Positions 44,230 through 53,981 of a DNA stretch of 64,000 nucleotides are shown here, one piece after another. The notes beneath the pieces are model-generated. The model ran no database searches. It had not been told where the DNA came from and saw only the letters and a program-made list of their open reading frames with translations. The stretch is from contig CP154954.1 of assembly GCA_039621445.1 (NCBI GenBank), positions 71,018,150 to 71,082,149 of the forward strand, written 5' to 3'. This DNA comes from Euglena gracilis (taxonomy: Eukaryota > Euglenida > Euglenophyceae > Euglenales). Position 1 is the first letter of the stretch. Every line of letters begins with the position of its first letter. Both the position numbers and the translations under genes were made by a program.

Positions 44230-44346
44230 GTGCGCGTCATCGCGGAGTGCAAGAACGAGAACCGCCTGGAGAGTGAGTTCAGCTTGTTGGCTGAGATTAT
44301 CAAGTTTAATCCCCATACGCTGCACCAGCTGGAGCTCGCACTGGCG
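44230..44346 (+). CDS. TRPC4AP: TRPC4AP-like gene, exon with LLAEIIKFN
   Basis: Acceptor GCTGAAACAG; 39 codons, phase 0 at both ends: VRVIAECKNENRLESEFSLL, AEIIKFNPHTLHQLELALA; donor GCG|GTAACC. Corresponds to the human segment 'ciVdsECKsrdvLqsyFDLLGELmKFN..af.rfn' as I recall it. E-C-K, the Leu pair, E-(I/L)-x-KFN are kept. Phase, splice signals and family match all agree. Confidence 0.8.
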
Positions 44347-45078
44347 GTAACCATCCAGCTCTTTGATATGGTGCAGAATGCACACTATTTTCAGCTCATC
44401 CAAGTTGTCACTGATGAATCTTGAACATCTCTCATGTTGTTTTTGCTTTTCGAGAAATCCTGAAAGACAACAACAGCAACAATGGCGTGTGATTATGACC
44501 ACCCCCCCTTGGTCGCAGGTTGCAGGTTGCGATTTTTTTTTGTATTATTTGAACAGGTTCCATGGATGATGCCATTGTATCCAAGTGTCGTTGCTTTTCA
44601 TGCAGGTAATTTCTATGTTCCCTACCGGTGCCATTGTTTGGGCAACCTCCATTTTAAGTTTTTCTGGTTTTCGTTGTGCTTTGCCGCTGGAGATGTGCCA
44701 CCCATGAGGTGGTTAACACCACCTTCTCCGCGACCGTCCCCTCATTTACGACCACCCCCCGGTCACAGGTTGCAGGTTATGGGGGTGTTACGACCAACCC
44801 CCTGGTCACAGGTTGCAGGAACCCGGTCGTATGACGGGGGGGGGGGGGGCGGGGACTTTGTGTCGGCCTGGGGATACGCCATGATAACTGGGGGGGGGGG
44901 AAATGGTGGAAAATCATGCCTTAGCATTCCAAATCGGGATGAAAGGTCGTTTTTTTGAATTCAGCACCCTTAAAAAAAGGGGGGGATGGAATTCTGGGAC
45001 AAAAAGAAATAAAAAATTGGTAAAAAATTGGTAGGTCCCTCTCTCTACAACCTATGGCCACACACACACACACACACA

Positions 45079-45309
45079 TGGCAGCCTCCCATTATCCACC
45101 CCTCCCCCCCCCCCGATTTCGGCCTAATTTCAGGCCTAACTTGTAGACCTATCACTAATGTACAAGTTAGTCTAACCCTAACCCGAAGTAGTAACCCTAA
45201 CCCATCATTAACACAATTTTTTTTTGGTTTTGGAACCCCCTGATCCCACTATCCGCCTCCCCCCCCCCCGTATATGTATGTATATATGTATATATGTATA
45301 TATGTATGC

Positions 45310-45343
<34 letters not shown>

Positions 45344-45875
45344 ACACACACACACACACACACGCGCGGCCATTATACAGCCCGCGGGTTGTTAAGTGGG
45401 ATCGGGGGGGGGGTTCGTATGGTGGGACCCGGGTCCCACTTTTGGAATTTTTGGTCCCGCAGCGCCGGGAAACCGCGCGGATTCTGGGCAACCCCCGGTG
45501 GATTCGGGGAGGGTTCCCGCATAATTTTAGGAATAGGGTTAGGGTTAGGATTGGCGGGCCAAAAATCCGCCAATTTGAGGGACCAAGTTAGGCCAGAAGT
45601 TAGGTCCCCATTTTGGAAGATTTTTGAAAACGCATTCTGACCAAAAAAATACCCGAATTCGGCCTAAAATCGGGGTAAATTCGTCCGGAATGCGGCCTAA
45701 CTTTACCCTAACTTCTCAAAAATGGGTGCCCTACGGCCGGCCGGCCGTAACCTTAACCCTATCCCAACCCAGTAACCCCGACTTTCTTCGAAGGTTGGAC
45801 CCGGGTCCCACCATACGACCCCCCCCCCCCTGATCCCATTTAACGACCCGCGGGCCGTATAGTGGGAGGCTGCCA
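45079..45875. mobile_element. GGCAGCCTCCCA inverted-repeat element(s), probably nested
   Basis: ATGGCAGCCTCCCATTATCC at 45078 pairs with the reverse complement at 45850-45873. An inner pair, ATTATACAGCCCGCGGGTTG with TTAAGTGGGATC and GTGGGACCCGGGTCCCA at 45372-45438, mirrors 45795-45862. Between them is a microsatellite (45270-45362) and repeated TAACCCTAACCC/TTAGGGTTAGGG words (45175-45202, 45535-45560). Confidence 0.7.
45270..45362. repeat. GTATATAT / CA microsatellite inside the element
   Basis: GTATGTATATAT followed by pure AT and then CA units. Confidence 0.9.
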
Positions 45876-45914
45876 TATATCTATCTATCTATCTATCTGT
45901 CTATCTATCTATCC

Positions 45915-46004
<90 letters not shown>

Positions 46005-46142
46005 ATGTATAGATATAGATATAGATATAGATATAGATATAGATATAGATATGGATATGGATATAGATATAGATATAGATAGACATATGTATATATACAT
46101 ATGTGTGTGTATATAGACATATACATATACATATACATATAC
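45874..46142. repeat. (ATCT)n, (ATAGAT)n, (ACATAT)n compound microsatellite
   Basis: About 30 ATCT units, then TATAGA hexamers, then ACATAT hexamers. It begins exactly at the GGCTGCCATAT end of the element at 45079-45875 and continues after the insertion at 46144-46575. Confidence 0.95.
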
Positions 46143-46143
46143 C

Positions 46144-46575
46144 AGGCATTTGCTTAAGGGATTGCAGTACCCCCCCGGGGGGGGGGGGGCTGGACGGCCG
46201 CTACTCTAAATTTGGCTAGTGGGTTTTCTAGCAGCCCCCCCCGGGGGGGGGAGGTCTGCTAGCAGGGCTAGCTAGTGGGAAAAATTTTTCCAGTGACCGG
46301 CGCAAAGCGCCGAAAATTTTTTTTGGGACCCCCAAAAATGGCCAAAAATGCCCGTTTTTGGCCATTTTTGGGAATTTTTGGAACAAAATCAGCCAAAAAC
46401 CTATTAAAAACCTCATTTTTCCTCCGGCGCGCAGCGCAGGAGGAAAATTTTTTTCCAGTCCGGGGGACCCCCGGACCCCCCCGGGGGGGAGGGGGGGTCT
46501 AGCTAGGCCACTTTTTCCAGTGTCTAGCCGATTGGCTAGCCAGTACCCCCCCTGGGGGTCTTTAAGCAAAAGCCT
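46144..46575 (+). mobile_element. TTGCTTAAGG TIR element inserted in a microsatellite
   Basis: Ends AGGCATTTGCTTAAGG and its complement CTTTAAGCAAAAGCCT. The flanks CATATAC (left) and AACATATAC (right) are the two halves of an ACATAT run. Inside are CTAGC-rich blocks, G/C runs and two hairpins, CGGCGCAAAGCGCCG (46301-46315) and CCGGCGCGCAGCGCAGG, each next to AAAATTTTTTT. Non-coding. Confidence 0.8.
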
Positions 46576-46752
46576 AACATATACATATACACATACATAT
46601 ACATATACATATACGTATACATATACATATACATATACATATATATATATATATATATGGCAGCTATATATATATATATATATAGCTATATATATGTATA
46701 TATATATGTATATATATATATATATGTGGCAGCTATATATCTCTCTCTGTGT
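46576..46752. repeat. ACATAT / AT microsatellite
   Basis: ACATATACATAT, then pure AT runs broken twice by GGCAGCTATATAT. Confidence 0.9.
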
Positions 46753-46988
46753 GTCTCTTTGAATATTGGATGCGCGCCATTTGGCTTTTGATCGTGGTAT
46801 TTGGATGTTTTTGAGGTTTTCTACACTCGCTCTGTCTTTCCCTATTTTATTTCAACCTTTTTTGGATGGTTGGCCCAGTCAATATAGGCATTTTGCAACT
46901 GCGGATAGCTACGGATAATTTCGGACAAGAATTTGACCCCCTAAACACAAATATGCACCAATCCCTGTAGCTTAATCTTTTCCCTCAG

Positions 46989-47107
46989 GCAGACGAGAAG
47001 GTCTACAATGGGCTGGTCACCGTCGTCTGTGCACGGCCTTTTCACTCAAACCTGTTTGTCCGCGGCCTTGTGCTGACAGTCCTCTCCCTCCAGCCTACAT
47101 GCAGCTC
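46989..47107 (+). CDS. TRPC4AP: TRPC4AP-like gene, exon with HSNLFVRGLVLTVLSL
   Basis: Acceptor CTTTTCCCTCAG; phase 0: ADEKVYNGLVTVVCARPFHS, NLFVRGLVLTVLSLQ. Human TRPC4AP has 'DakFqvFLkqinSslvdSNmLVRcvtLSLdrF' at this place by memory: the S-N-x-(L)-V-R and L-S-L pattern agree in spacing. The 3' border is not fixed; CTC|GTTGCT at 47108 is one choice. Follows the previous exon in phase after a 2.6-kb intron full of inserted elements. Confidence 0.65.
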
Positions 47108-47348
47108 GTTGCTCATTCCCCGGCCACGCCCCCATTTGAATTGTTTTTTTTTGGCTGCGCCATCCTTGAGTGGCCTGACGTTTTTTTGAAAGTCACAGGA
47201 TCCGGGTACATCACATTTTTGATTGGGGTGGATTTCCTATTTCGATGTGCCCATTTGTGCCTTGATGTGCACTCAAAATCAGCCAAGTGAATGACAGCCG
47301 GTATTTGTTTTCATTCAATTTGCACACCCTCCCCCCCTGGCAAGTTGC

Positions 47349-47349
<1 letters not shown>

Positions 47350-47434
<85 letters not shown>

Positions 47435-47582
47435 ACACACACACACACACATACACACACACACACACAACACATGCACACGCGCACACACACGCGCGCG
47501 CACGCACGCATGCACACACCCACACCCACATGCACATGCACACGCACGCACGCATGCACGCGCGCGCACACACACACACACC
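47350..47582. repeat. (CA)n with CG and CATG variants
   Basis: Long CA run, then ACACAA breaks and GCGCGCAC/GCATGCAC variants. Confidence 0.95.
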
Positions 47583-47832
47583 AAACATATTAATACAACG
47601 CCTAATGCCGGACAGCATGTGACGCCAATTTTTGTGGGTATTTATTCCTGATGTACATTGATGTGTGTGTGCTTGCTTTGTCTGAACGTATGTGCCATAT
47701 TCTCAAGCTCAGCACAAAGTGGAATTGATTCATTTGGGAAAAATCCAAAATCTACACCGTAAAAAATTATCCGGGCGGAGTAAAAATGCGGGATGGCGCT
47801 GACTCCGCTGCTGCCCCACCTGCCAAGCTAAG

Positions 47833-47928
47833 GCAGAGACCCACCGTTCCGAATTTTGGGAGCCGTACTCCGTGTTCGTGGAGCGCATTCAGCGTGCGAA
47901 GGAAATTGTGAACCGCATGAGAGCCAAG
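47833..47928 (+). CDS. Exon of the TRPC4AP-like gene (EFWEPYSVFVERI)
   Basis: Acceptor CCACCTGCCAAGCTAAG; 32 codons in phase 0 at both ends: AETHRSEFWEPYSVFVERIQ, RAKEIVNRMRAK; donor AAG|GTCGTC. 'seFWepys.fver' is compatible with the human C-terminal 'isFsyWketvsiLL' segment, but weaker than the earlier exons. An exon between this and 46989 is probably missing, given the length of the human protein. Confidence 0.55.
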
Positions 47929-48059
47929 GTCGTCATTGCATTTCCCTCCCAATGGTCTCGAAGGATTTGCTTTGTTCCCCCGCCTCCAAAAATGGAGTGT
48001 TTTCTGCCAGTGAACACCAGTCTAGTTCTTGCCATATGAGCCTCAAATATTATTTTATT

Positions 48060-48130
48060 TGTAATGATGATGATGATGATAAGAATAGTGTTAATTGTAT
48101 AATTATTGTACAATATATATTATTGTACAA
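48060..48130. repeat. AT-rich stretch with GATGAT units
   Basis: Short GATGATGATGATGAT run and TATAATTATTGTACAATATA palindrome. Non-coding. Confidence 0.5.
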
Positions 48131-48314
48131 TGGGCAATGGCACGGTTCCTGGGGTAAACAGGACGAAAAATATCAGACGGCCGGGAATGCATTTTTCATT
48201 TTTGGTGTCTTTTTGCACACCTGCACATTCTTTTTTGACCAACTGTGTTGCCATCACTTGACGGGGCGGCACACCCGTCAGTTGAAACCCGTGGTACCAA
48301 AATGGGTCCACTAT

Positions 48315-48580
48315 AGGCTTCTTTTTAAGTCAGCAGACCCCCCCGGGCCCGGGGGGGGGGGTGGGTGGGTCCGGGCCGGCCCCCCAACCGGGGGGGGGGG
48401 TCCCGCGCCAAAGGCGCTGGGTATACCTTTTCGGCGCGAAGCGCCGAAGATTTTTGGAAATTGCCTTTAACGGGCCCGATTTTGGGGGGGTCCCCCCCCC
48501 CCGGGGGGTCCCGCGCCACCCTGGGTGGGGGGGGGCGACCCCCCCTCCCCCCCCCCCCCCGGGGTCTTAAAAAGAAGCCT
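48315..48580. mobile_element. AGGCTTCTTTTTAAG TIR element
   Basis: Perfect 15-base TIR AGGCTTCTTTTTAAG / CTTAAAAAGAAGCCT. The interior is C/G runs plus GCGCCAAAGGCGC, GGGTATACC and CGGCGCGAAGCGCCG. The cleanest copy of the family. Confidence 0.8.
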
Positions 48581-48698
48581 GGTCCATTACCTTCGACCCC
48601 TGTGCTTTTTTTGGGTAAACCGACTTTTTTCGTTTTGAAAAAAATGACGGTTTACCACCTCCACTGACCGGGGGGAAGAACCCCGTCTGCCGAAGTAG

Positions 48699-48741
48699 GT
48701 GCGACATGAAACGCTGTTTTACGAGGACGAACCCTGGTCAG
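48699..48741 (+). CDS. Small exon (VRHETLFYEDEPWS)
   Basis: Acceptor CGAAGTAG, 14 codons plus one base, donor TCAG|GTGAAG close to consensus. Phase 0 at the start matches 47833-47928; phase 1 at the end is satisfied by 52070. Acidic with a Trp, presumably near the end of the helical domain. Confidence 0.5.
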
Positions 48742-48939
48742 GTGAAGCTGTTGTACCTGTCGCTGTCCCCCCTGTTTTGTGGTGCCCAGTGAATGCGCAG
48801 GTGCGCATTCACCCTCCTCCCCGTCCCGGTCTTTTCCTGACAGTTTTGGACAGTTATTGTGGCTCCCGGGGGTGGTTGTGGGAAGGGGGCATTGTGATCT
48901 CTACGGTTAGAGTGGACGGGAGCAAGCACCTCTGATGAT

Positions 48940-48997
48940 GCTGGGCGATGCAGGGCGATGCAGGGCGATGCTGGGCGATGCTGGGCGATGCTGGCAT
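48940..48997 (+). repeat. GCGATGCTGG minisatellite, left copy
   Basis: Six 10-bp units GCGATGC(T/A)GG. The same motif in the same orientation is at 52018-52048. Confidence 0.85.
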
Positions 48998-48999
48998 TT

Positions 49000-49368
49000 T
49001 TATATATATTTTGGAGAATTGAACTATTTTTGGGATAATTTTCCCACAAATCTCCAGTTTTACACCCATTTTGGCCATAATGGGTCAATTTTTGCTAATT
49101 TGGGGGCTATTTATCACTGATTTGGCAAATATTGGGCTAATTGGGGTTTTTTTGAGCAGATTGTATGGCATTTTTGGCCATTTTGCGCCTTTTTGGTGAT
49201 TTTGGGTCATTTTTCACAATCTTTTGTTGACATTGTTGGCGTTTTTGGGCAATTTTTGGTTATTTTGGTTGCTTTTTGGGGCTTTTTTTGGGCAATTTTG
49301 GGCTTTTTGTGGCCATTTTTGGGGCTTTTGTGGTTATTTTGGCTTGATCAGGAGCCAACGGATGAATA
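49000..49368. other. TTTTGG-rich low-complexity sequence
   Basis: ATTTTTGGGC and TTTTGGCCATTTT-type words throughout. No gene. Confidence 0.5.
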
Positions 49369-49765
49369 CTGGACAGATGATGGACAGGGTGCAGATGCTA
49401 CAAGATGCCGATGCTGGACAAGATGCAGATGCTGGACAAGATGCCGATACTGGACAAGATGCAGATGCTAGACAAGATGCAGATATTTCCGATGCTGGAC
49501 AAGATGAACTGGATGCAGACACTGTTGATGCAGTTGTTGGACAAGATGCCGATGTTGGACAAGATGCAGATGCTGGACAAGATGAATTGGATGCAGACAC
49601 TGGACAACATGCAGATGGTGGACAAGATGCAGTTTCTGGACAAGAAGTAGATGGTGGACAAGATGCAGATATTGGACAAGAAGCAGATGCTGGACAAGAT
49701 GCAGATGCTAGACAAGATGCAGATACTGGACAAGGTGCAGATACTGGACAAGATGTAGATGGATA
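49369..49765 (+). repeat. 18-bp GGACAAGATGCAGATGCT minisatellite
   Basis: About 21 units of 18 bp with a few of 21 or 24 bp, all multiples of three. The plus frame therefore stays open as DAGQDA/DTGQDA repeats (49224-49766), and the opposite strand is open too. No splice or start context. Confidence 0.9.
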
Positions 49766-49889
49766 AGATGAGGCGCCACCCTCCACCCTCCAGCACAACA
49801 ACTGTTTTGGACTTTGTTTGTCTGACCGGCAAGAGGCTTGCAACTTGCATTCGATGTTGCCATCTCACAGGCCTGCACCACATCCTCCG

Positions 49890-50249
49890 GCAAAAAGCAG
49901 CAAAAGTGGTCAAAAAGTGGTCAAAAAGCAGGCAAAAGTGGGGTAAAAGTGGTCAGAAAGCAGCGAAAGTGGTAAAAAAAAGTGGGCAAAAGTGGACAAA
50001 AGTGGTCAAAAAGCAGCAAAAGTGGGCAAAAAAAAGTGAAAGTGATCAAAAAGTAGCAACAATGGCCAAAAGTGGGCAAAAAGTAGCAAACGTGGGCAAA
50101 AAGTAGCAAACGTGGGCAAAAGTGGTCGAAAAGCAACAAAAGTTGTCAAACGTGGTCAAAAAGCAGGCAAAAAGGGGCCAAAGGTGGTCAAAAAGCAGCA
50201 AAAGTGATCAAAAAGCCGCAAAGGTGGTTGGACATGGGCAAAGGTGAGT
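49890..50249 (+). repeat. AAAGTGGTCAAAAAGCAGC minisatellite, left part
   Basis: About 18 imperfect units of 19-20 bp (AAAGTGG(T/G)CAAAAAG). Confidence 0.85.
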
Positions 50250-51768
50250 GCCAAACGGTAGACTGGGGGGGGGGGGTAGTGGGTAGTCGGCCGACTAGTC
50301 GGCCGACTACCCAATTGGTCCACCGACTAGTCGGCCGACTAATTGGTCGGTGGCTAGTCGGCGGGGGGGTAGTGGGTAGTCGGCCGACTAGTCGGCCGAC
50401 TACCCACTCTAATGTACTAACGGGTCAAAACCGCCGACTTTTAAGCCCCCCCCCCCTGGTAAAAAAAAAATGTCTAAATCACCTCAACGCCGGTCAAAAC
50501 CGACCCAAATGGCTCCAGAACCCCCCAATCGGGGGTGAATATGCAAAAAAATTGGGGGAAAATGTCCATTTTGGGCCACTTTTGACAAAAGTACACCTCT
50601 CCCCATTGAATTTTCAGTATAAGTCAAAATTTGCACAAAAAAAGGGTCTTATCCCCCAAGTCTATAGCCAACATAGAAGGGATTTTGTTATTTGAGGGGG
50701 GGGGTGCGGGGGGGGCGGAGCCCCCCCCGCCTATGCCAAAGTAAGCCACAAAAACGACTTAGCCCCCGAGGATACTGCCAACACAGAAGGGATTTTGTCA
50801 TATGAGGGGGGGGTGCGGGGGGGGCGGAGCCCCCCCCCCCGCCTATGCCAAAGTGAGCCACAAAAACGACTTACCCCCCGAATATGTTGCCAACAGAGAA
50901 GGGATTTTGTTATTTGAGGGGGGGGGTGCGGGGGGGGGCGGAGCCCCCCCCGCCTATGCCAAAGTGAGCCACAAAAACGACTTAGCCCCCGAGTATGTTG
51001 CAAACACAAAAGGGATTTTGTTATTTGAGGGGGGGAGGTGCGGGGGGGGCGGAGCCCCCCCCCCCCGCCTATGCCAAAGTGAGCCACAAAAACGACTTAG
51101 CCCCCCAGTATGTTGCCAACACAGAAGGGATTTTGTTATTTGAGTGGGGGCGGTTCGGGGGGGGGGGCGGAGCCCCCCCCGCCTATGCCAAAGTGAGCCA
51201 CAAAAACGACTTAGCCCCCGAGTACGTTGCCAACACAGAAGGGATTTTGTTATTTGAGTCTCGGATTGGGGTGGAGGGGGGAGTTTTCTGCCTCTCGTGA
51301 TGCAAAACGCAGATTGCAGATTGCATTTCTAAAGGATTTTAATGTAATCCCTGTTTCATCATTGGTTTTTTACCCCTCCGGACCCCCATCAAGGGCCCAC
51401 CGACCCCCCACTGACCAAAGATTTCCATCTGGGGGTGTTTATTTAGGCGTAAGACACTTATTTGGACCCATCCGGACCATTTCCGGGTGATTTGGGCCCG
51501 CCACAGACCATTTTTATGACCGCCGACTAGCCACCGACTAGATTGCATTGGATTTTGTTCATGGGGGGGGGGCTTAAAAGTCGGCGGTTTTGACCCGTTA
51601 GTACATTAGAGTGGGTAGTCGGCCGACTAGTTGGCCGACTACCCACTACCCCCCCCCCCTGTCTCGCCGACTAGCTACCGACTAGGACTAGTCGGTGGAC
51701 CAATTGGGTAGTCGGCCGACTAGTCGGCCGACTACCCACTACCCCCCCCCCCCAGTCTACCGCCTTGC
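50250..51768. mobile_element. Long-TIR element, about 1.52 kb
   Basis: Outer arms start GCCAAACGGTAGACTGGGGG at the left, with the complement of GCAAGGCGGTAGACTGGGGG at the right. They continue into several palindromic AGTCGGCCGACTAGTCGGCC blocks and then CTAATGTACTAACGGGTCAA / GCCGACTTTTAAGCCC in mirror image (50408-50450, 51566-51614), giving TIRs of roughly 200 bp. It splits the AAAGTGGTCAAAAAGCAGC minisatellite. The interior holds tandem 112-bp repeats and no recognisable transposase. Confidence 0.85.
50679..51260 (+). repeat. Tandem 110-115-bp repeats inside the long-TIR element
   Basis: Six GGGATTTTGTTATTTGAG markers at 50679, 50789, 50901, 51012, 51127 and 51241. Units run G-rich block, CGGAGCCCCCCC, GCCTATGCCAAAGTGAGCCA, CAAAAACGACTTA-CCCCC, GAGTATGTTGCCAACACAGA. 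Confidence 0.9.
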
Positions 51769-51769
51769 G

Positions 51770-51985
51770 CCGCAAAGGTGGGCAAAGGTGGGCAAAAAGC
51801 AGCAAAAGTGGTCAAGAAGCAGTCAAAATTGGTCAAAAGGCAGCAAATGTGGGCAACAGTGGTCAAAAAGCAGTCAAAAGTGGTCAATGTGGGCAAAAAG
51901 TAGTCAAAAGTGGTCAAAGTGGTCAAAAAGCCACCAAAGATGGCCAAAAGCAACCAAAAGTGGGCTAGAGCGGCAAAAGCAGCAG
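51770..51985 (+). repeat. AAAGTGGTCAAAAAGCAGC minisatellite, right part
   Basis: Continuation, in the same orientation, of 49890-50249 on the other side of the long-TIR element. Confidence 0.85.
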
Positions 51986-52017
51986 GCATTATAGGTACAT
52001 TTTCAAGGGCTTCAAAG

Positions 52018-52048
52018 GCGATGCTGGGCGATGCTGGGTGATGCTGGG
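52018..52048 (+). repeat. GCGATGCTGG minisatellite, right copy
   Basis: Three units, as at 48940-48997. Confidence 0.8.
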
Positions 52049-52069
52049 CCCAAGGGCATGGCTGACCAG

Positions 52070-52134
52070 AGGTGCTTGGACGGGAGGTTCTGTGCCCTGC
52101 GTTGGAAGCAGCTCACGAGGGGGCGCCAGCCAAC
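52070..52134 (+). CDS. Possible small exon joining the TRPC4AP-like gene to the RING exon
   Basis: Acceptor GGCTGACCAG; two bases complete Glu with the base left at 48741, then VLGREVLCPALEAAHEGAPA and N; donor AAC|GTTTGG. Ends in phase 0, as needed for 61575. GC-rich third positions. Phase fit on both sides is the support; a second open frame (LDGRFCALRWKQLTRGRQP) exists. Confidence 0.4.
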
Positions 52135-52219
52135 GTTTGGTGTGTGCGTGACAGTGGTGGGGGGTGTTTAAATCCACACCACATGTCTGTGGGAGAGGGC
52201 TCGTTACCCTCTTCAGGCT

Positions 52220-52400
52220 GCCTCTTCAGGCTGCCTGCCGTTTGCCATGCCGCACGGTGCACTGCACCCCTCCGCGACACACGCAGGCACAGCATCCCTC
52301 CAGTGGCACACGCCATCCGCTCTGCATGTGCCTTCTCATAGGCACCACGGTACATCACCACGTGCGACCACCTGTGTTTAGGTCTGCCCTTTGGGATGGG
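52220..52400. other. GC-rich open frames, strand unclear
   Basis: The minus strand reads HVVMYRGAYEKAHAERMACA then TGGMLCLRVSRRGAVH; the plus strand is open as well. No convincing splice pair. Confidence 0.25.
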
Positions 52401-52404
52401 GTGC

Positions 52405-52759
52405 AGACAATTGCTTAAGCACTGTCCCACCCCCCCCCCCGGGGGGGGGTGGGTGACTGGTTTTTTCAGAGTGACTGACTGGTTTTGGGCCCGGACCCCC
52501 TCCCCCCCCCCGGGGGGGGTCGGCCAGGAGTGGGCAAAAGTGGCTTGAGTGACCCCGGCGCCGAAGGCGCCGGAAATTTTTTTTTGGCCTAAAATGGCCT
52601 AAAGTGACTGGAAAGTGGCCGTTTTTCTGAGTGGCCGACCCCCCCCCCCCGGGGGGGGGTAGTGACTGACTGGCTTCCCAAAAAAAAGTGACTGACTGGT
52701 TTTTAAAAAAGTGGAGTGACCCCCCCCTCCCCCCCCCGGGGGTCGGTAAGCAATTGTAT
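52405..52759 (+). mobile_element. CAATTGCTTA TIR element with 10-bp TSD
   Basis: Perfect flanking duplication GATGGGGTGC at 52395-52404 and 52760-52769. Ends AGACAATTGCTTA and TAAGCAATTGTAT. The interior has G/C hairpins, repeated TGACTGACTGGTTTTT blocks and CGGCGCCGAAGGCGCCGG at 52556-52573. Relatives: 60025-60116 and the stretch ending at 61545. Confidence 0.85.
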
Positions 52760-52769
52760 GATGGGGTGC

Positions 52770-53540
52770 TTGGTATGGGGGGGGGGCTGGCTTGCGCTCA
52801 TTTCCGTGTGTCATTTGTTTTGAAAGCTACGGAGCGGAGCCCCATTTCAACCCTTTCTGCCACAGACTACACCCTCCAGAACAGCCCTCACAAACAATAT
52901 AAAATGGCTCCTCTCCGAGGTTGCATCTTTTGTGTTTCCAAAAATGCGCAGGTGCACATTCTTCGGCCTTGACACTCAGTGGCACCCCTATTGTTTTGAC
53001 CTTGGGAGGGCTGTGTTTCCATGGCTGCAAGGAGTTCCTTCCCATGCTCATCCCGGGTTCGCCAGGCCCTGCCCCCAGAAGCCACCAGCACACATCGTTG
53101 AACACACGGTGGCACACCCAGGTCCGGGTTGGCCTGCGTCGCCCGTGTCCTGTCCATGTCCATGTCGTCATGTCGTCATGTCGTCATGTCGTCCATGTCC
53201 TGTCCGCATGTCCTGTCCTGTTCTGTCCAGCCACGCACTGTGCCACAATTGTTGGGAAACGTAAACAGCAGTGGTTGAACCAGTAAACAAAGGGGTGGTC
53301 CCTGTGGTTGTGTAACATCCAAACAGCTCATTTTTGTGGTGTTTACACCCAGTCTGGAAGAGGCACACAACCATCCAGAATACGCACCTGCGCACTCCGC
53401 TTCCGGAATGCGCGGATGCACATTTTCACGAAAACTGCCAGAATTTTGTGACTCAACAAGAAAAGTGCATTCCCGGCCGTCTGAGAAAATCCAGAAAGTG
53501 GGAAAGGTCCACTCGGTTAAGAAGAAGGCAGCTGCCATAT
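52770..53540. other. Mixed sequence, no firm exon
   Basis: 53150-53215 repeats CATGTCGTCATGTCGTC and CATGTCCTGTCC words. Open frames on both strands at 52920-53170 lack splice support. Confidence 0.4.
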
Positions 53541-53640
53541 ACATGCATGCACGTACGTATGTGTACGTATGTGTACGTATGTTTGTGTACGCATGTGTGT
53601 ATATGTACGTACATACGTACACGTACACACACAGACAGGC

Positions 53641-53727
<87 letters not shown>

Positions 53728-53832
53728 GACAGACAGACATGCATGCATACATACGTACATACATACATACATACATACATACATACATACATACATACAT
53801 ACATACATACATACATACATACATACATACAT

Positions 53833-53871
<39 letters not shown>

Positions 53872-53947
53872 TACATACATACACACTTACATACATATAT
53901 ACATACATACATACATACATACATACATACATACATACATACATACA

Positions 53948-53981
<34 letters not shown>

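Noticed and set aside
50679-51260. CRISPR-like regular repeats
   Set aside because: 112-bp units repeated end to end without unique spacers, inside an inverted-repeat element of a eukaryotic genome.
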